NCBI GenBank assembly: GCA_961205875.1
Contig: OY540811.1
Location: 21,197,248-21,261,247, forward strand
Length of the DNA stretch: 64,000 bases
Direction of reading: 5' to 3'
Source of the DNA: Sialis fuliginosa
Lineage: Eukaryota > Arthropoda > Insecta > Megaloptera > Sialidae
In this document: piece by piece, positions 49,301 through 58,748 of the stretch
Position numbering within the stretch: position 1 is the stretch's first letter
Layout of the letters: the number at the start of each line of letters is the position of its first letter
The notes under the pieces: model-generated
What the model saw: the letters and a program-made list of their open reading frames with translations, nothing else
The model's database searches: none
Told to the model about the DNA's origin: nothing
Position numbers and translations under genes: made by a program

Positions 49301-52300
49301 AATTAAAATAAATTACAGGTATCCTCGTGTTAAATAAGTGTATTGTAGTTGATACAATCGTACTTGTATGTATTTATTTATACATTTAACAAATCAATTT
49401 GATAAATTTGAATTTCGAATATCCGTTGACACATGTGCATTATCAGTTTCGGTTGTTAGGAAATATTCAATTTCAGCCATCATGTCTGACTTATCATCAG
49501 TCCAGCCATCAGGGCCGTAACTACCACCGGGGCAGGTTAGGGGGCCCCCGCAACAGCGTAAAAATTGGAGTGAGCAAGAAAAAATAAATAAATTGAAGAT
49601 TTTTTTTAATGTATTTGATGCTAACTTGAAAACATGATTTACTTATTACTAATTTTGATTTTAATGACTTTTTTTCGGCTTATGAACTTCAATTTTACAC
49701 TTATTATCCATTAAAATTACTAAGAAGTGTACAATTCTAGCTGGCAAGCAAAAAAGTCATTCTAATAAAAATGAGTAACAAATATAAAATTTGTAAGCTA
49801 TGATCCAAAAAAAAGGTCTTCAATTTTTATTTTTTGCATATCTGGGTGCCCCTCGGTCACCTCTTGCCCCGGGGCCTCCGAGTCTCTAGTTACGGCCCTG
49901 CCAGCCATGTCAATGTCGATCACCTATTTCAAATTTAAAAAAAATTGTATATTCATTATGTTAGTTTTATACTTTTAAACCACTACTATTTTTTAAGGGC
50001 GTCGCTAGTAGGTATTAATCAAAGAAAGAAAAACTACATACATTCTCCAACGAAAATAAAAAACTTCAAAGCAAGCACAAATACAATCTGTGATTTTAAT
50101 TTAAGTAATGATATGTGTATGTGTACGTTTGAAACACAAAAATCGACTGAAATGTATTCACATATAGAAACAAATCAAAGAGATTTCTACCATACCATAG
50201 TAGATAATTTTGTAATATATGTAGAGTAGACAGTGGCGGTCAATTTTAAAAATAAATAACTTCATATTTTATATTTAAAGTCATTTTATCAGTGTTGATA
50301 TATTTCGTTTAAAATTTAACCAAACTCTAGCACGATTTGTTTTAAAAAAAAAATGTGGAACCCTAACTAAACGTTTATTTTACATACCCCGTTTTAATAA
50401 CATTAAATGAAACCAATTTTTTTTTAATTTATAGGGATGAATTAAATATATAAAAATTAGCAAATCAAGACCAAAAAACACGTGGAATCCTTAAATTTTT
50501 TCATTAAACCTTGAGTTTTCGCGGAAAACTCAAAATGCACCGCGTCAGCGCTACGACCTTGCAATGTTATTCAAATACAAGTTTCATTTCACCCGCGTTG
50601 AAACACGACGTAAAGGTTTTATTAATTTATGAATCATGGTAAAGACCAATCAACCAATTGCGATCTTAACGTATTTAAGTAATTACAACTATTTATTGCT
50701 AATATTAATAACACAGCTACATATACACATAAAAAAAGTGTAAAGCTAAAAAAGCAACCTATATAGCATTGTAATATTGGTCGAGCATAGTCGAAATCCA
50801 AATTTTTGGAATTTTCTGCTTACCAGTTTTTTTGTTTTTGTTTTGTTTGATGATTCTTTGATACGCTATTTATTAGTTGATTGTGTTTTTTTAAGTATAA
50901 TTTTTTTAATTTGTTTATTAACAATTAATGTTTTTATAAACAAATTCGATGTTTACATAGGTATATGTATACATATCCAAAAGTATATTCCTAGAATGTA
51001 CGTTTATATAAAAATTTTGACGTAAAATCGTCAGAAACCGTTTAGACGTTTACGAGAAAAATGTTGATCGTGTTTACATTATAACTTTATAAATTTTGCG
51101 AAAAAAAGTTTTTTCGTGACCGAAACTCGGGAAAATATTTTTTGATATAAAAGCTATAACAACATCCACTTTACAGCTTAAAAAAACGATTTTAGATGTT
51201 TAATATCCTACTTGGAAAAATTCAACATAAACCCAAAATTCAAGCTCAAGAAAAAAAACTGGTTAGCAGAAAATTCCAAACTATGCACGACCAATACTAC
51301 AGTGCTAAATACATAAGTCGTTTTTTTGGCTCCCCGTTTTTGTTGTGTAGCTGTGTAATAAATCTTCACCGTTATGCCTTCTGTTGTTATATTTTTTTTA
51401 GACTGTAGACTGTCTAGATGACTTTTCGTCTGTCTTTCGCTCAATAAATTGCAATTTGAAATAAATGAAGCGAATTAATTTGACTAAAATTATAAACAAA
51501 TAGAAGAAATAAATTGTTTGTATAACTTTGAAATGCTGATATTGTTGCAATTGTTTGATGATTCTTTGACACGCTATTTATTAGTTGATTTAACAATTAA
51601 ACAATACGAACACATAAATTATCGTTATCCTCTTGTTTAGTCAAAACATGCCGTCATCGTGTTTTCGCAACTAGGATATATTTCTTGATAAAGTAAATTT
51701 ATGTACTGTTTGGATATAGATTATATTTCAATATAACTTATAACCAATAACATATGAGTAATGTTATTATAATAGAAAATATTTAATAAAATTTATATTA
51801 TTACATCTAATAAACTATTATTATGTTGTTATTAAAAATTATTATTTTTGCTTGGTGAGTACGAATCACCGCAGTTTGTCGAGATATGTATATTTTAATC
51901 GATGTAGTGTTCTTAAGTAGGTATATAAGAAAGAGTTTTCGAGTTATATGTAAAACTATGGTTATATTAAATTACGTTATAATAAAATATTTGGTACTTT
52001 ACTTGTGCCTCCACTTCGCCTTGAAGCATGACGTAGGAATACTCTCTTTAATCGTTCGTAACGTAGAATTTCTTCCCAGTTATCATTGGGCTCGGAATCG
52101 GCGCGATCTTCTCGAGTTGATAACCACATTCGGAGGTGAATCCGGCCCTAAAACAATAAAATAAATCGGTCAAGACATACACGGTTGTATGTCATAAGGG
52201 TCCCGAAGTAAGTACTACGTGGACAGTTTGGAGCCACTTATAAGTGCATTTTTGTGTTAGAAAAAAATATAAAAATAGAGACATATTCTACTAATTGAGA

Positions 52301-54897
52301 ACTACTTTTCACACCTGCCAATAAAAATAAAAAACTCTATGACGCCCCTCCCTATTTCTCCAAAATTTGAATTGATTTTGTTGGTTTTTAGTATTTGTCG
52401 TTGATAGTACCACCAAATCCTCATTGCCAAATTTTTTTCAGATTTTTTGAGCCAGTAGTATTTATATTATTGCTACAACTCCGAGAAACTATTCCGAGAT
52501 AAGCCATAGTGAATTGAATGTATTGAATCAATTTACGTTATCTGTTTATATTGGAAACACAAACGAAACAATTTAAATGAATGAAAACAAAACAACGCTT
52601 TCCCTGCTTTTATTTTACTCACATACACTCTCTTTTCTACACAATGTATGTACCATTCAACAAAAATCAAATACAGAAATCATTTATTTTTTAAATTATA
52701 TATTTTTACTTTTCCGTATACCATTCTTTAACTTTGCTCCTTGTGAAAGTTGTAAGTACCTTCTTTTTAAAGTTTTTCAATTTAAATAGGAAGAATATCT
52801 TTCTAGGACAAAAGTAATATTGTACATATGCATGGAAGGATTTGAAATAAATTATTTATTCTTCTCAAACTTTAACTGCAAGGACAAATTCACTTATAAA
52901 TGTGATTCACTTTGTCCGTTTTATCAGCCCCTACCTTTAGGAAACATGTTTTTGTTTGTTCTAATGTAAATAATTTCTCTTTGAAAACTTTAGGTAGAAT
53001 TAAATTATGTTCAATGTCCAGATAAATTGGATATGTCTCATTCTTTATAATTATTTATTTATATTATTATTATAATTATAATGTTAATAATAACACAGGT
53101 CTACACAAGAAAAAAAATGTGCGTCCCGAGCAAATTGCATAATTGTGCATTTTTTTTTATACTTTTCAAGAAAGTACATAAAAAGGTCTACAATTAACAA
53201 AAAAATTACCCAATAATGTTTTCTCATTAAATAACGAGCTTTTCCATGGCCAATTGTGGGCGTAAAAATCAAATTTTATTTTTTTAAATTTCATCACGTA
53301 TTTATAACATAAAATACATATTTTCTCTTATTTTCGTAAAAATATCTTGATTTTTACTTTAATTATTGCATTATTAGTGATAAAAAAAAGTTTTTCGACA
53401 TTAGTTTTACTACCTATACAGTTCTATAGTCTATTAATTTACGAGTATTTTAGTTGTTTTTTTTCCTACGACCTATAGAACCGGAGATATTTCAAAAACA
53501 TTGCAGCGATACGCCCGAAATGTATCAAAAATGTATAGTTATGCAATTTTCTCGGGACGCACATAGCCGATTTTCTTAATTTTTTCGATTTTCAAGTCAT
53601 CTTGGAACATATAAAGAATAAATCCATCTTGATTTAGTAAAAAATAAGAAAGAGGGTTAAATTCCGCTGGTTTGTTTATACATTTTAACGTAACACATGC
53701 CTTGGTATAAAAAAATATTGTTTTAACTAGTTTTAGCTCCTTAGCCCCCCCCCCCCCCCTCCTTTGTATATCTTTTACTAAAGTGCATCATTTCACATAT
53801 TCAGTAAAGTTTCTAACATATATAGTTTACGAGATATGTATTTAGCTTTGAGTGAAAAGGACGGACGAACAACAAAGTGAGATAATAGAGTTTCTTTTGA
53901 ACACTAAAAAATTTAAAACCAAAAAAAATCAAATAATATTTGTAGATTGATACTCATAAAGACGTATAAGTAGATACGTGAATGTGAATGTAATAAACAT
54001 GGAAGTATTATATACTTTTTATTACAATTCTTTATAAAAAGAAACAATTACCGTACAATTTAAGATGAATTCTGCATTCAAGTAAAAATTAAATGAGATG
54101 CCTCGCAATATTCATGTATAGAAAATTGAAAATTCCTCTTAATGTCATTGAATATGAACATGATTCTCCAATTTCAATTCTGAGAATAAAGAAGCTCTTA
54201 CTGTCAGTTTTTTATACATGGGTATTATCATAATATTCATAATCTGCTTTTGTAAAATGCATAAAAGTGGCTACATCATATTTGAATACATTTTACTTTT
54301 TACTTCAATGGAAATTAATTAAATGTGTTGAATAATTTTTGAGAAACATAAATATGAAGTCAGTGGGAGATATAAAAATATAATTAAATATGTTTTTCAA
54401 TATTGAACATCGACTAACATGGAAATCTGTAGGGGTGACACATCACTTATTAGGCGATTCATATTTTCAGGTCGCTTTAACAAACCTTTAATGATAATGT
54501 CAGTTTTTATAATTCTCCTATAAACAAATTAGTTTTTTAGTTGCAAGCTTGTTTCACTTTTACCCCATTTTTTTGGTGTTTCATATTTACCCCACTCGAC
54601 CCTATATAATTATATAATTTCCTCACCTGCACTGTACTCCTGTGTGACCTGGCCTCCAGTTTGAACCATGCGTCGAGCCCGGTGCAGGGTATGTCACGTA
54701 GTGGGACAGTAATACATCCGAGAAAGTCGTCCTGGCTACTCTGCCGCGCCGACTGGCATATTTGTTTGAAGAATCGACCCAGTCCGCGCACTCCCCGGAT
54801 CTCGTTCAGCTTGCTAACCGCCTCAAGCACCGAGCTTTCGTCGTCGTGGTCCCAGATGTCCAGGTGTAATGAGTCGCTTGAAACGTCGTCGATATCG
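37221..54897 (-). CDS. BAIAP3: BAIAP3/Munc13-4-like C2-MUN-C2 protein, 5'-partial, twelve exons
   Basis: This family comprises UNC13-type priming factors: the MUN domain acts on SNAREs/syntaxin and the C2 domains bind calcium and membranes, promoting fusion of secretory, dense-core or lysosome-related vesicles. The fly relative staccato (unc-13-4A) works in tracheal tube fusion. Exons on the minus strand: 54897-54627, 52147-52003, 48980-48735, 46164-46061, 44982-44774, 43810-43759, 42262-41953, 40599-40270, 39231-38957, 38498-38142, 37999-37627, 37318-37221. All phases agree, giving about 922 residues to TAA at 37223-37221. C2A's second half shows [11 protein letters not shown] and [14 protein letters not shown]. 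Helical MUN/MHD1/MHD2 follows. C2B shows DPNGYSDPF and [11 protein letters not shown] with acidic calcium ligands retained. The tail is [20 protein letters not shown]2A's first strands and everything N-terminal are missing. Orthology to staccato rather than another 13-4 paralogue is likely but unproven. Confidence 0.93.
37627..37999 (-). CDS. BAIAP3: BAIAP3-like exon: C2B core
   Basis: Acceptor CATTTTTTTAG, donor GTAAGT, phase 0 to 1. It encodes [19 protein letters not shown] (loop 1), the family-type [15 protein letters not shown], and [17 protein letters not shown] (loop 3). The Asp residues of both loops are present, predicting a calcium-binding C2B. Confidence 0.95.
38142..38498 (-). CDS. 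BAIAP3: BAIAP3-like exon: MHD2 end and first C2B strands
   Basis: Acceptor ATATTTTTCAG, donor GAG/GTCAGT, phase 0 to 0. It encodes [37 protein letters not shown] and [18 protein letters not shown], the last being the first two C2B strands. Confidence 0.92.
38957..39231 (-). CDS. BAIAP3: BAIAP3-like exon: MHD2 start
   Basis: Acceptor TTTTTCTAG, donor CAT/GTACGA, phase 1 to 0. It encodes [38 protein letters not shown] and [20 protein letters not shown], the Munc13 homology domain 2 helices. The donor (GTACGA) is weaker than the others, but the join to the next exon is in phase and gives a sensible MHD2. Confidence 0.9.
39232..40269. other. BAIAP3: BAIAP3-like intron with poly-C tract
   Basis: A run of about twelve C at 39,300-39,311; otherwise AT-rich intron, nothing recognised. 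Confidence 0.55.
40270..40599 (-). CDS. BAIAP3: BAIAP3-like exon: MUN domain
   Basis: Acceptor CAAATTCCAG, donor G/GTAATT, phase 1 to 1. It encodes [56 protein letters not shown] and [19 protein letters not shown]. Family-typical MUN sequence between MHD1 and MHD2. Confidence 0.92.
40600..41952. other. BAIAP3: BAIAP3-like intron
   Basis: AT-rich. Short GC-richer bits at about 40,955 and 41,180-41,235 are unassigned. Nothing else seen. Confidence 0.5.
41953..42262 (-). CDS. BAIAP3: BAIAP3-like exon: MUN domain, MHD1 region
   Basis: Acceptor CATTCTGCAG, donor G/GTATGT, phase 0 to 1. It encodes [35 protein letters not shown], and [20 protein letters not shown] with [11 protein letters not shown]. 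These amphipathic helices are typical of the MUN core. Confidence 0.92.
42653..43160 (+). mobile_element. Lepidopteran dispersed repeat (GGGTTCCGTAGTC family), copy 1, intronic
   Basis: It starts ACAGCCAAGTGCGTGTTGGG and has AGGGTTCCGTAGTCATTC, a poly-G run followed by ACGCTCTGATAACGACATTT, then AGGAGACCTACC and AGACGGACGGACAG. It shares these landmarks in order with the copies at 56738 and 58073. Nonautonomous, + orientation, in an intron of the BAIAP3-like gene (- strand). Confidence 0.7.
43759..43810 (-). CDS. BAIAP3: BAIAP3-like 52-nt exon: MUN region
   Basis: A very short exon between acceptor TCATATTTAG and donor CTG/GTGAGT. With one base completing a Ser codon it reads [17 protein letters not shown], which bridges the neighbouring exons exactly in phase. 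Confidence 0.88.
43976..44176. mobile_element. hAT-type MITE in BAIAP3-like intron
   Basis: 201 bp with termini CAGCGGTTATTAAACT and AGTTTAAGTACCGCTG (14 of 16 paired). CAGCGGTT is a common hAT terminus. Flanks ACATAGAT / AATATAGAT resemble a worn 8-bp duplication. Confidence 0.68.
44216..44525. repeat. TCTCG-rich stretch, possible degraded element
   Basis: Recurrent ATCTCG/TCTCGT words (CATCTCGTCTCGGTCTCAGT at the left, TCTAGTCTCGGCGTGCAACC at the right) around an AT-rich core. No clear terminal repeats, so only a suggestion. Confidence 0.3.
44774..44982 (-). CDS. BAIAP3: BAIAP3-like exon: MUN region
   Basis: Acceptor TATTCCCCAG, donor AAG/GTACGT, phase 0 to 2. It encodes [18 protein letters not shown], then [20 protein letters not shown] and [18 protein letters not shown]-rich compared with its flanks. 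Confidence 0.9.
44983..46060. other. BAIAP3: BAIAP3-like intron with 20-bp palindrome
   Basis: AT-rich intron. AGTTAGATAATTATCTAACT at 45799-45818 is a perfect palindrome. Nothing else seen. Confidence 0.5.
46061..46164 (-). CDS. BAIAP3: BAIAP3-like exon: MUN region
   Basis: A 104-nt exon with acceptor TTTATTTTCAG and donor GTAAGT. It completes a Glu codon and reads [17 protein letters not shown], then [16 protein letters not shown]. It ends in phase 0, matching the next exon. Confidence 0.88.
46165..48734. other. BAIAP3: BAIAP3-like intron
   Basis: AT-rich. A GC-rich spot at 48,055-48,106 (CAGCGCCGAGCGATGCACCC) and a stretch at 47,390-47,660 (GAGAAACCACGTAAAAAATG, GGTCATTCCATAAATAAA) look repeat-derived but no partner is in the window. 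Confidence 0.4.
48735..48980 (-). CDS. BAIAP3: BAIAP3-like exon: MUN region start
   Basis: Acceptor TTCCATGCAG. Of two possible donors, only G/GTAATT (exon end 48735) gives the phase needed by the next exon; the GTTTCT site 8 nt earlier would cause a stop. It encodes [20 protein letters not shown], Ala-rich helices and [14 protein letters not shown]. This exon is clearly GC-rich compared with the introns. Confidence 0.9.
49510..49900. mobile_element. hAT-type MITE with perfect 8-bp target duplication
   Basis: 391 bp. Termini CAGGGCCGTAACTA and TAGTTACGGCCCTG are a perfect 14-bp inverted repeat. CCAGCCAT stands immediately on both sides (49502-49509, 49901-49908). Both ends are followed inward by GC-rich CCGGGGC-type sequence. 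No coding capacity; in a BAIAP3-like intron. Confidence 0.9.
50844..50882 (+). repeat. 39-bp direct repeat, left copy
   Basis: TGTTTGATGATTCTTTGATA and the following 19 bases recur at 51552-51590 with one mismatch (GATA versus GACA). Between them is about 670 bp of unassigned intron. Confidence 0.75.
51552..51590 (+). repeat. 39-bp direct repeat, right copy
   Basis: Matches 50844-50882 with one mismatch; followed by different sequence, so the repeat ends sharply near TTAGTTGATT. Confidence 0.75.
52003..52147 (-). CDS. BAIAP3: BAIAP3-like exon: end of C2A and linker
   Basis: Phase-0 start after TTGTTTTAG; donor GTAAAG; ends in phase 1. It encodes [14 protein letters not shown] (last C2A strand) and [20 protein letters not shown], the linker helix preceding MUN in this family. 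It joins cleanly with the exons on either side. Confidence 0.9.
53117..53565. mobile_element. Foldback MITE in BAIAP3-like intron
   Basis: ATGTGCGTCCCGAG at the left and CTCGGGACGCACAT at the right are exact complements. The next words (AAATTGCATAA / TTATGCAATTTT) also pair. About 450 bp, non-coding interior. Confidence 0.65.
53746..53758. repeat. Poly-C tract
   Basis: An uninterrupted run of C of roughly 13 bases in the intron, similar to the one near 39,300. Confidence 0.8.
54627..54897 (-). CDS. BAIAP3: BAIAP3-like exon 1 in window: second half of C2A
   Basis: The acceptor reads CAATCTTCCAG on the minus strand and the donor is CAG/GTGAGG. The exon starts with the third base of a codon and ends in phase 0. 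It encodes [20 protein letters not shown], then [14 protein letters not shown] and the family-typical [14 protein letters not shown], then [15 protein letters not shown] and AWFKLEARS. The Asp cluster in WDHDDE plus DDFLG corresponds to calcium-binding loop 3. Confidence 0.93.
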
Positions 54898-56737
54898 CTG
54901 GAAGATTGCAAGTGTTTTGTACAAAAGTGATCGTTGTTTCTTAAATTATTTTAATCTATTGTTTTGACAATTTTTTTTATTGTTCGATAGTTTATTTATA
55001 AACCAATAATTTATATTCTTGTATATAAAATTTGACTTCTTATAAACCGTGCAATTTTCTTAACCTTTATTATTGTTCGTTCAATTCTAAATGGCTCTAT
55101 TTTGATACATAAATTAGTTAAAATGTACGCCGCATATATTCAATATGAAACCATTCATGAGTTAAAATTTAAACAAAGTTTTAACAAATATCGTATAAAC
55201 GAACAGATTGTTTTATAATTGTAATATAATATTATTTTAAATGTTTATAACCATTTGTAACTCTAATAAAAGTTTCATATTTTGTATTCAAGAGATGTTC
55301 TTAACTTCACAGTAAAGTTGGAAATTGTTTGTAGTATCTAAGTAACGCGAAAAAATAATTAAAACTTTATTAACTGAAAACATAGCGCTGTTTGGGCGCC
55401 ACTGAAATTAGTTTGTTTGTGAACATACAAAACATTTATTAAGATGCTTAATATTTATCAATCACAATTATAACCAATTAGATGTTATATTAATTTACTA
55501 TTCGTACTGTTAAAAATACAAAACTGTATTATAAATATATGTTTTGAAACTCGAGTAAATCTTATAAAAAAATTATAACACTCAACATACATTATATTAA
55601 TTATAGCCAATGCATGGTTTTATCAAGAAAAACTGTCAGATTACTAAATCTTTTTTAGATATTTTATTTTACTTGTAAATAATATTTCAGCCTTCTCCCC
55701 CATCCTCAAATCCGCTGTTGCGAAAAATTCTACGGCGTTTGACAAGTAGACAGAGTTTTTCGCAAATATGTCAAAAATTATTAGTTTACGAAAAAAAGAT
55801 AATGAAGTTTTCAACAAAAAATATAATAATACGTGATTTTGATAATTTTATGATGTTTCCAATTATCTTTAAAATTTATAATTGAACTTGAATATATCTT
55901 ACTCTAACTATTGGCTGTGAATTTCAATTAAAGTCAATGAAACATTTAAAAAACACAGAAAACATTTATGTACTTACTTATATAAATGCAAAGTATATAC
56001 ATTATACCTACATACATGTTTATATTATATGTACAAAGGTAAATTCAGTCTTACCTACAATATTTTAAATAAATATAGGTATAATGTACAATACATTATA
56101 CGTATGTGTACGTACTCATATGTTGAATTTGCGTTTATAATTTCTCCCGAGTATTATTTATCATGTCTTCACACTTTTTATATCGCTATTGTGTCAATTT
56201 TTCGTGAAACGTAGAACATTTCCGGTTACGCTTACTGGGAAATTCTCAAGAGGCCTTTGATTTATATCAGAAATCCGAGAGAGGTAAATTTAGGTATTTC
56301 AAGCAAAGACGATTAATGTGAAGCTATTTGTGGAATGGGGCTTCAATGTACGAAACATTAGTTGTGTAATTTAAGTTAAGAAGAAAAATTCTTAAACTAC
56401 GGGTGGAAAATTTATGTTTACGTTTTAATTTGAATTGAAGTTTAAATCTCTTCGAATTTTATTTTTGTTAATTATACCTAGGTACGTATTTATTTGTTTT
56501 TAATTACTTTAATAACGATTTCTTAAAATATGATTTAAACTTTTATGTTTCTCTTTTTGAAAAGAAAAATTCGTACAGGTTAATTCAAATAAACGTACAA
56601 TTTTATTATTTCAAAAAATCTTCTTTAAGATGTAATATTTATAACTAATTGGATTTTAAAAAATAAAATGTAACCGCTATATAAGAGGTCTTAACCTTAA
56701 CCCGATGTTCCATGAAATTATAAAAGTTTTAACAAGA
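54898..56737. other. BAIAP3: Probable BAIAP3-like first intron, proximal part
   Basis: Immediately upstream of the first seen exon. AT-rich; I searched the minus strand for the missing first half of C2A and found none here. Confidence 0.45.
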
Positions 56738-57210
56738 AGATAAAACGGCAAAATGCGTGTTGGGCACGCATATGATAGGGTTCCGTAGTCGTTTTCACTA
56801 GCATTCTCTTCATCTTACATTCTCTACTTGATAATACGTATCAAGAACTTTTCATGTTGACGGAAGATGAAACCTTTACGTGTTCGTGTGGCGATTTATA
56901 AAACATAGTTATTTCAAAAATTTTTATAAACTATTTTTGCTATTGCGTTCGTTATAATTTTTTTTGAAAGTTCTAATTAAAAGCTACATTCTGATTTTTT
57001 TTCAGATTTTGTACATCGATAGTTTAAAAATAAATTGATAACGTCTTTGAACGCAAATATGTATATCGTGACAAGGGTTAAAATCAAAAGAAGCTACTGA
57101 AAATATTTTTTGTTATCTTTGTATCTAAGTACACCCCACTCAATGGGATAAGTGAAAAAAAATTGAGTATACTTTTCAATCTATGTGAAGGGAGTCCAAA
57201 AATGTTATTT
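56738..57210 (+). mobile_element. Lepidopteran dispersed repeat (GGGTTCCGTAGTC family), copy 2
   Basis: Contains TGCGTGTTGGGCACGCATAT, AGGGTTCCGTAGTCGTTTTC, GTGACAAGGGTTAAAATC and CACTCAATGGGATAAGTGAA, colinear with the other copies. The right end with the GACGGAC motif is missing. Confidence 0.62.
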
Positions 57211-58072
57211 TTTTTCAAAAATCTTTTCTGTTTTTAATTATTTAATTATTGTTAATATTTAAATTAATTTTCAAAATCAAAACTTTCAGTTGAATTTCTT
57301 AGATAACTCTTATTATTTAAAACTTAGGAAATATCATTTTAAAATTGACATTATTAAAATAGTTATTAACGTAATATTTTCTTTTTCAATTTGTATATGA
57401 TTTGATTTTTGTGTATTTAATGAATTTTATAAACTTTGTATATTAGCTATGTTAATTTTTAAATACACTTGTAAACTTTTCTTTACTTTTTAAAATGATA
57501 AAAAATGTTTAAAAACATAATCAAAGTTTTAAACAATCGAAAAAATCAACAGTACCTATGTATCTCTTTATAAGTTTTTATAAATACATGAAAAGAACTG
57601 TATATTAAAAAATCAATTCAAGATATGAACTGCTTTATTTTGTATTATTTTTGAAACGGTTGGTAATAGAGAAAACCGTTTTTAATAAAAATTGTAGATA
57701 ATAGTATTATCAATGTTTTGTGTATCTATTTTTCAAGACGATTAAGTTCAGACTCGGATACGACCAGTGGGTAGCCGGGTAAATGTCCAGTGGGTCAATC
57801 AAAATATAAAATACATTTTTAAAATATTGCAAATAATAGTCATACATATTTAAGGCGTTACATACCTCCAGCATTAAAAAAAATGTTTTTAATTTTATTA
57901 TTTGTTATTATTCTCTATACTTTATATGAACATTTAAAAAAAACAGGTACTCGAAGATTCCTCATAATAACGAAGGCATAACGATAAATGTGGCCGCGCC
58001 ATCGATTTAAACATGTCAAGATTTGCGCTACTCGAGCAACTAAAGAAGCTCGAACAGCCCATAGATTACAAA

Positions 58073-58748
58073 ATAAAACAGCCAAGTGCATGTTGGGCAC
58101 GTACATGATAGGTTTCCGTAGTCATTGCGATTTATAAACAAGAGTTATTTCAATTTTTTTTATTAACTATTTAAATGCAAATATGCCGTTAAAATTAAAA
58201 GATCATTTAATATTTTTTGTTGCTTTTTATGAGACCTATCCAATGACATCCCACTCAATGGGATAAGTGAAAAAAAATGTGAGTTCACTTTTCAGTCTAT
58301 GGGAGGGGGGTCCAAAATAATTTTGACAGTGTTCGTTATAATTTTCAGTGGAAGGACTAATTAAAAGCTACATTCTAAATTTTTTTCAGATTTCTTGAAA
58401 AGATAGTTTAGAAATTAAGGGGGGGGGGACGCTCTGACAACGACATTTAAATGCAAATATATCGTAACTGAAGGGTTAAAATCAAAAGGTCATATAACAT
58501 TTTTTGTTGCATTTTAGGAGACCTATCCAATGACATTCCACTCAATGGGGTAAGTGAAAAAAAATATGAGTTCACTTTTCAGTCTATGGAAAGGGGGTCC
58601 AAAATATTTTCAAAATTTTTATCATTTCTGTTATTAGGTTAACAGTCTCCGTCCGTATACCAAATTTAATCTTAATCGGCTTAAATTTTTTGAGGACGGA
58701 CATGGCGAAACTATAAATTTTCCCAGATTTCTAAGGAAACCTAAAAAC
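58073..58748 (+). mobile_element. Lepidopteran dispersed repeat (GGGTTCCGTAGTC family), copy 3
   Basis: The most complete copy. It runs from ACAGCCAAGTGCATGTTGGG through GGGGGGGGGACGCTCTGACA, GAGACCTATCCAATGACA and CACTCAATGGGGTAAGTGAA to GAGGACGGACATGGCGAAAC and a closing GGAAACCTAAAAA. The middle segment (CACTCAATGGG) occurs twice, suggesting an internal duplication or two joined copies. Confidence 0.7.

Noticed and set aside
57915..58106. Minus-strand 63-codon frame as the missing C2A first half
   Set aside because: No C2 motifs; overlaps a dispersed repeat.
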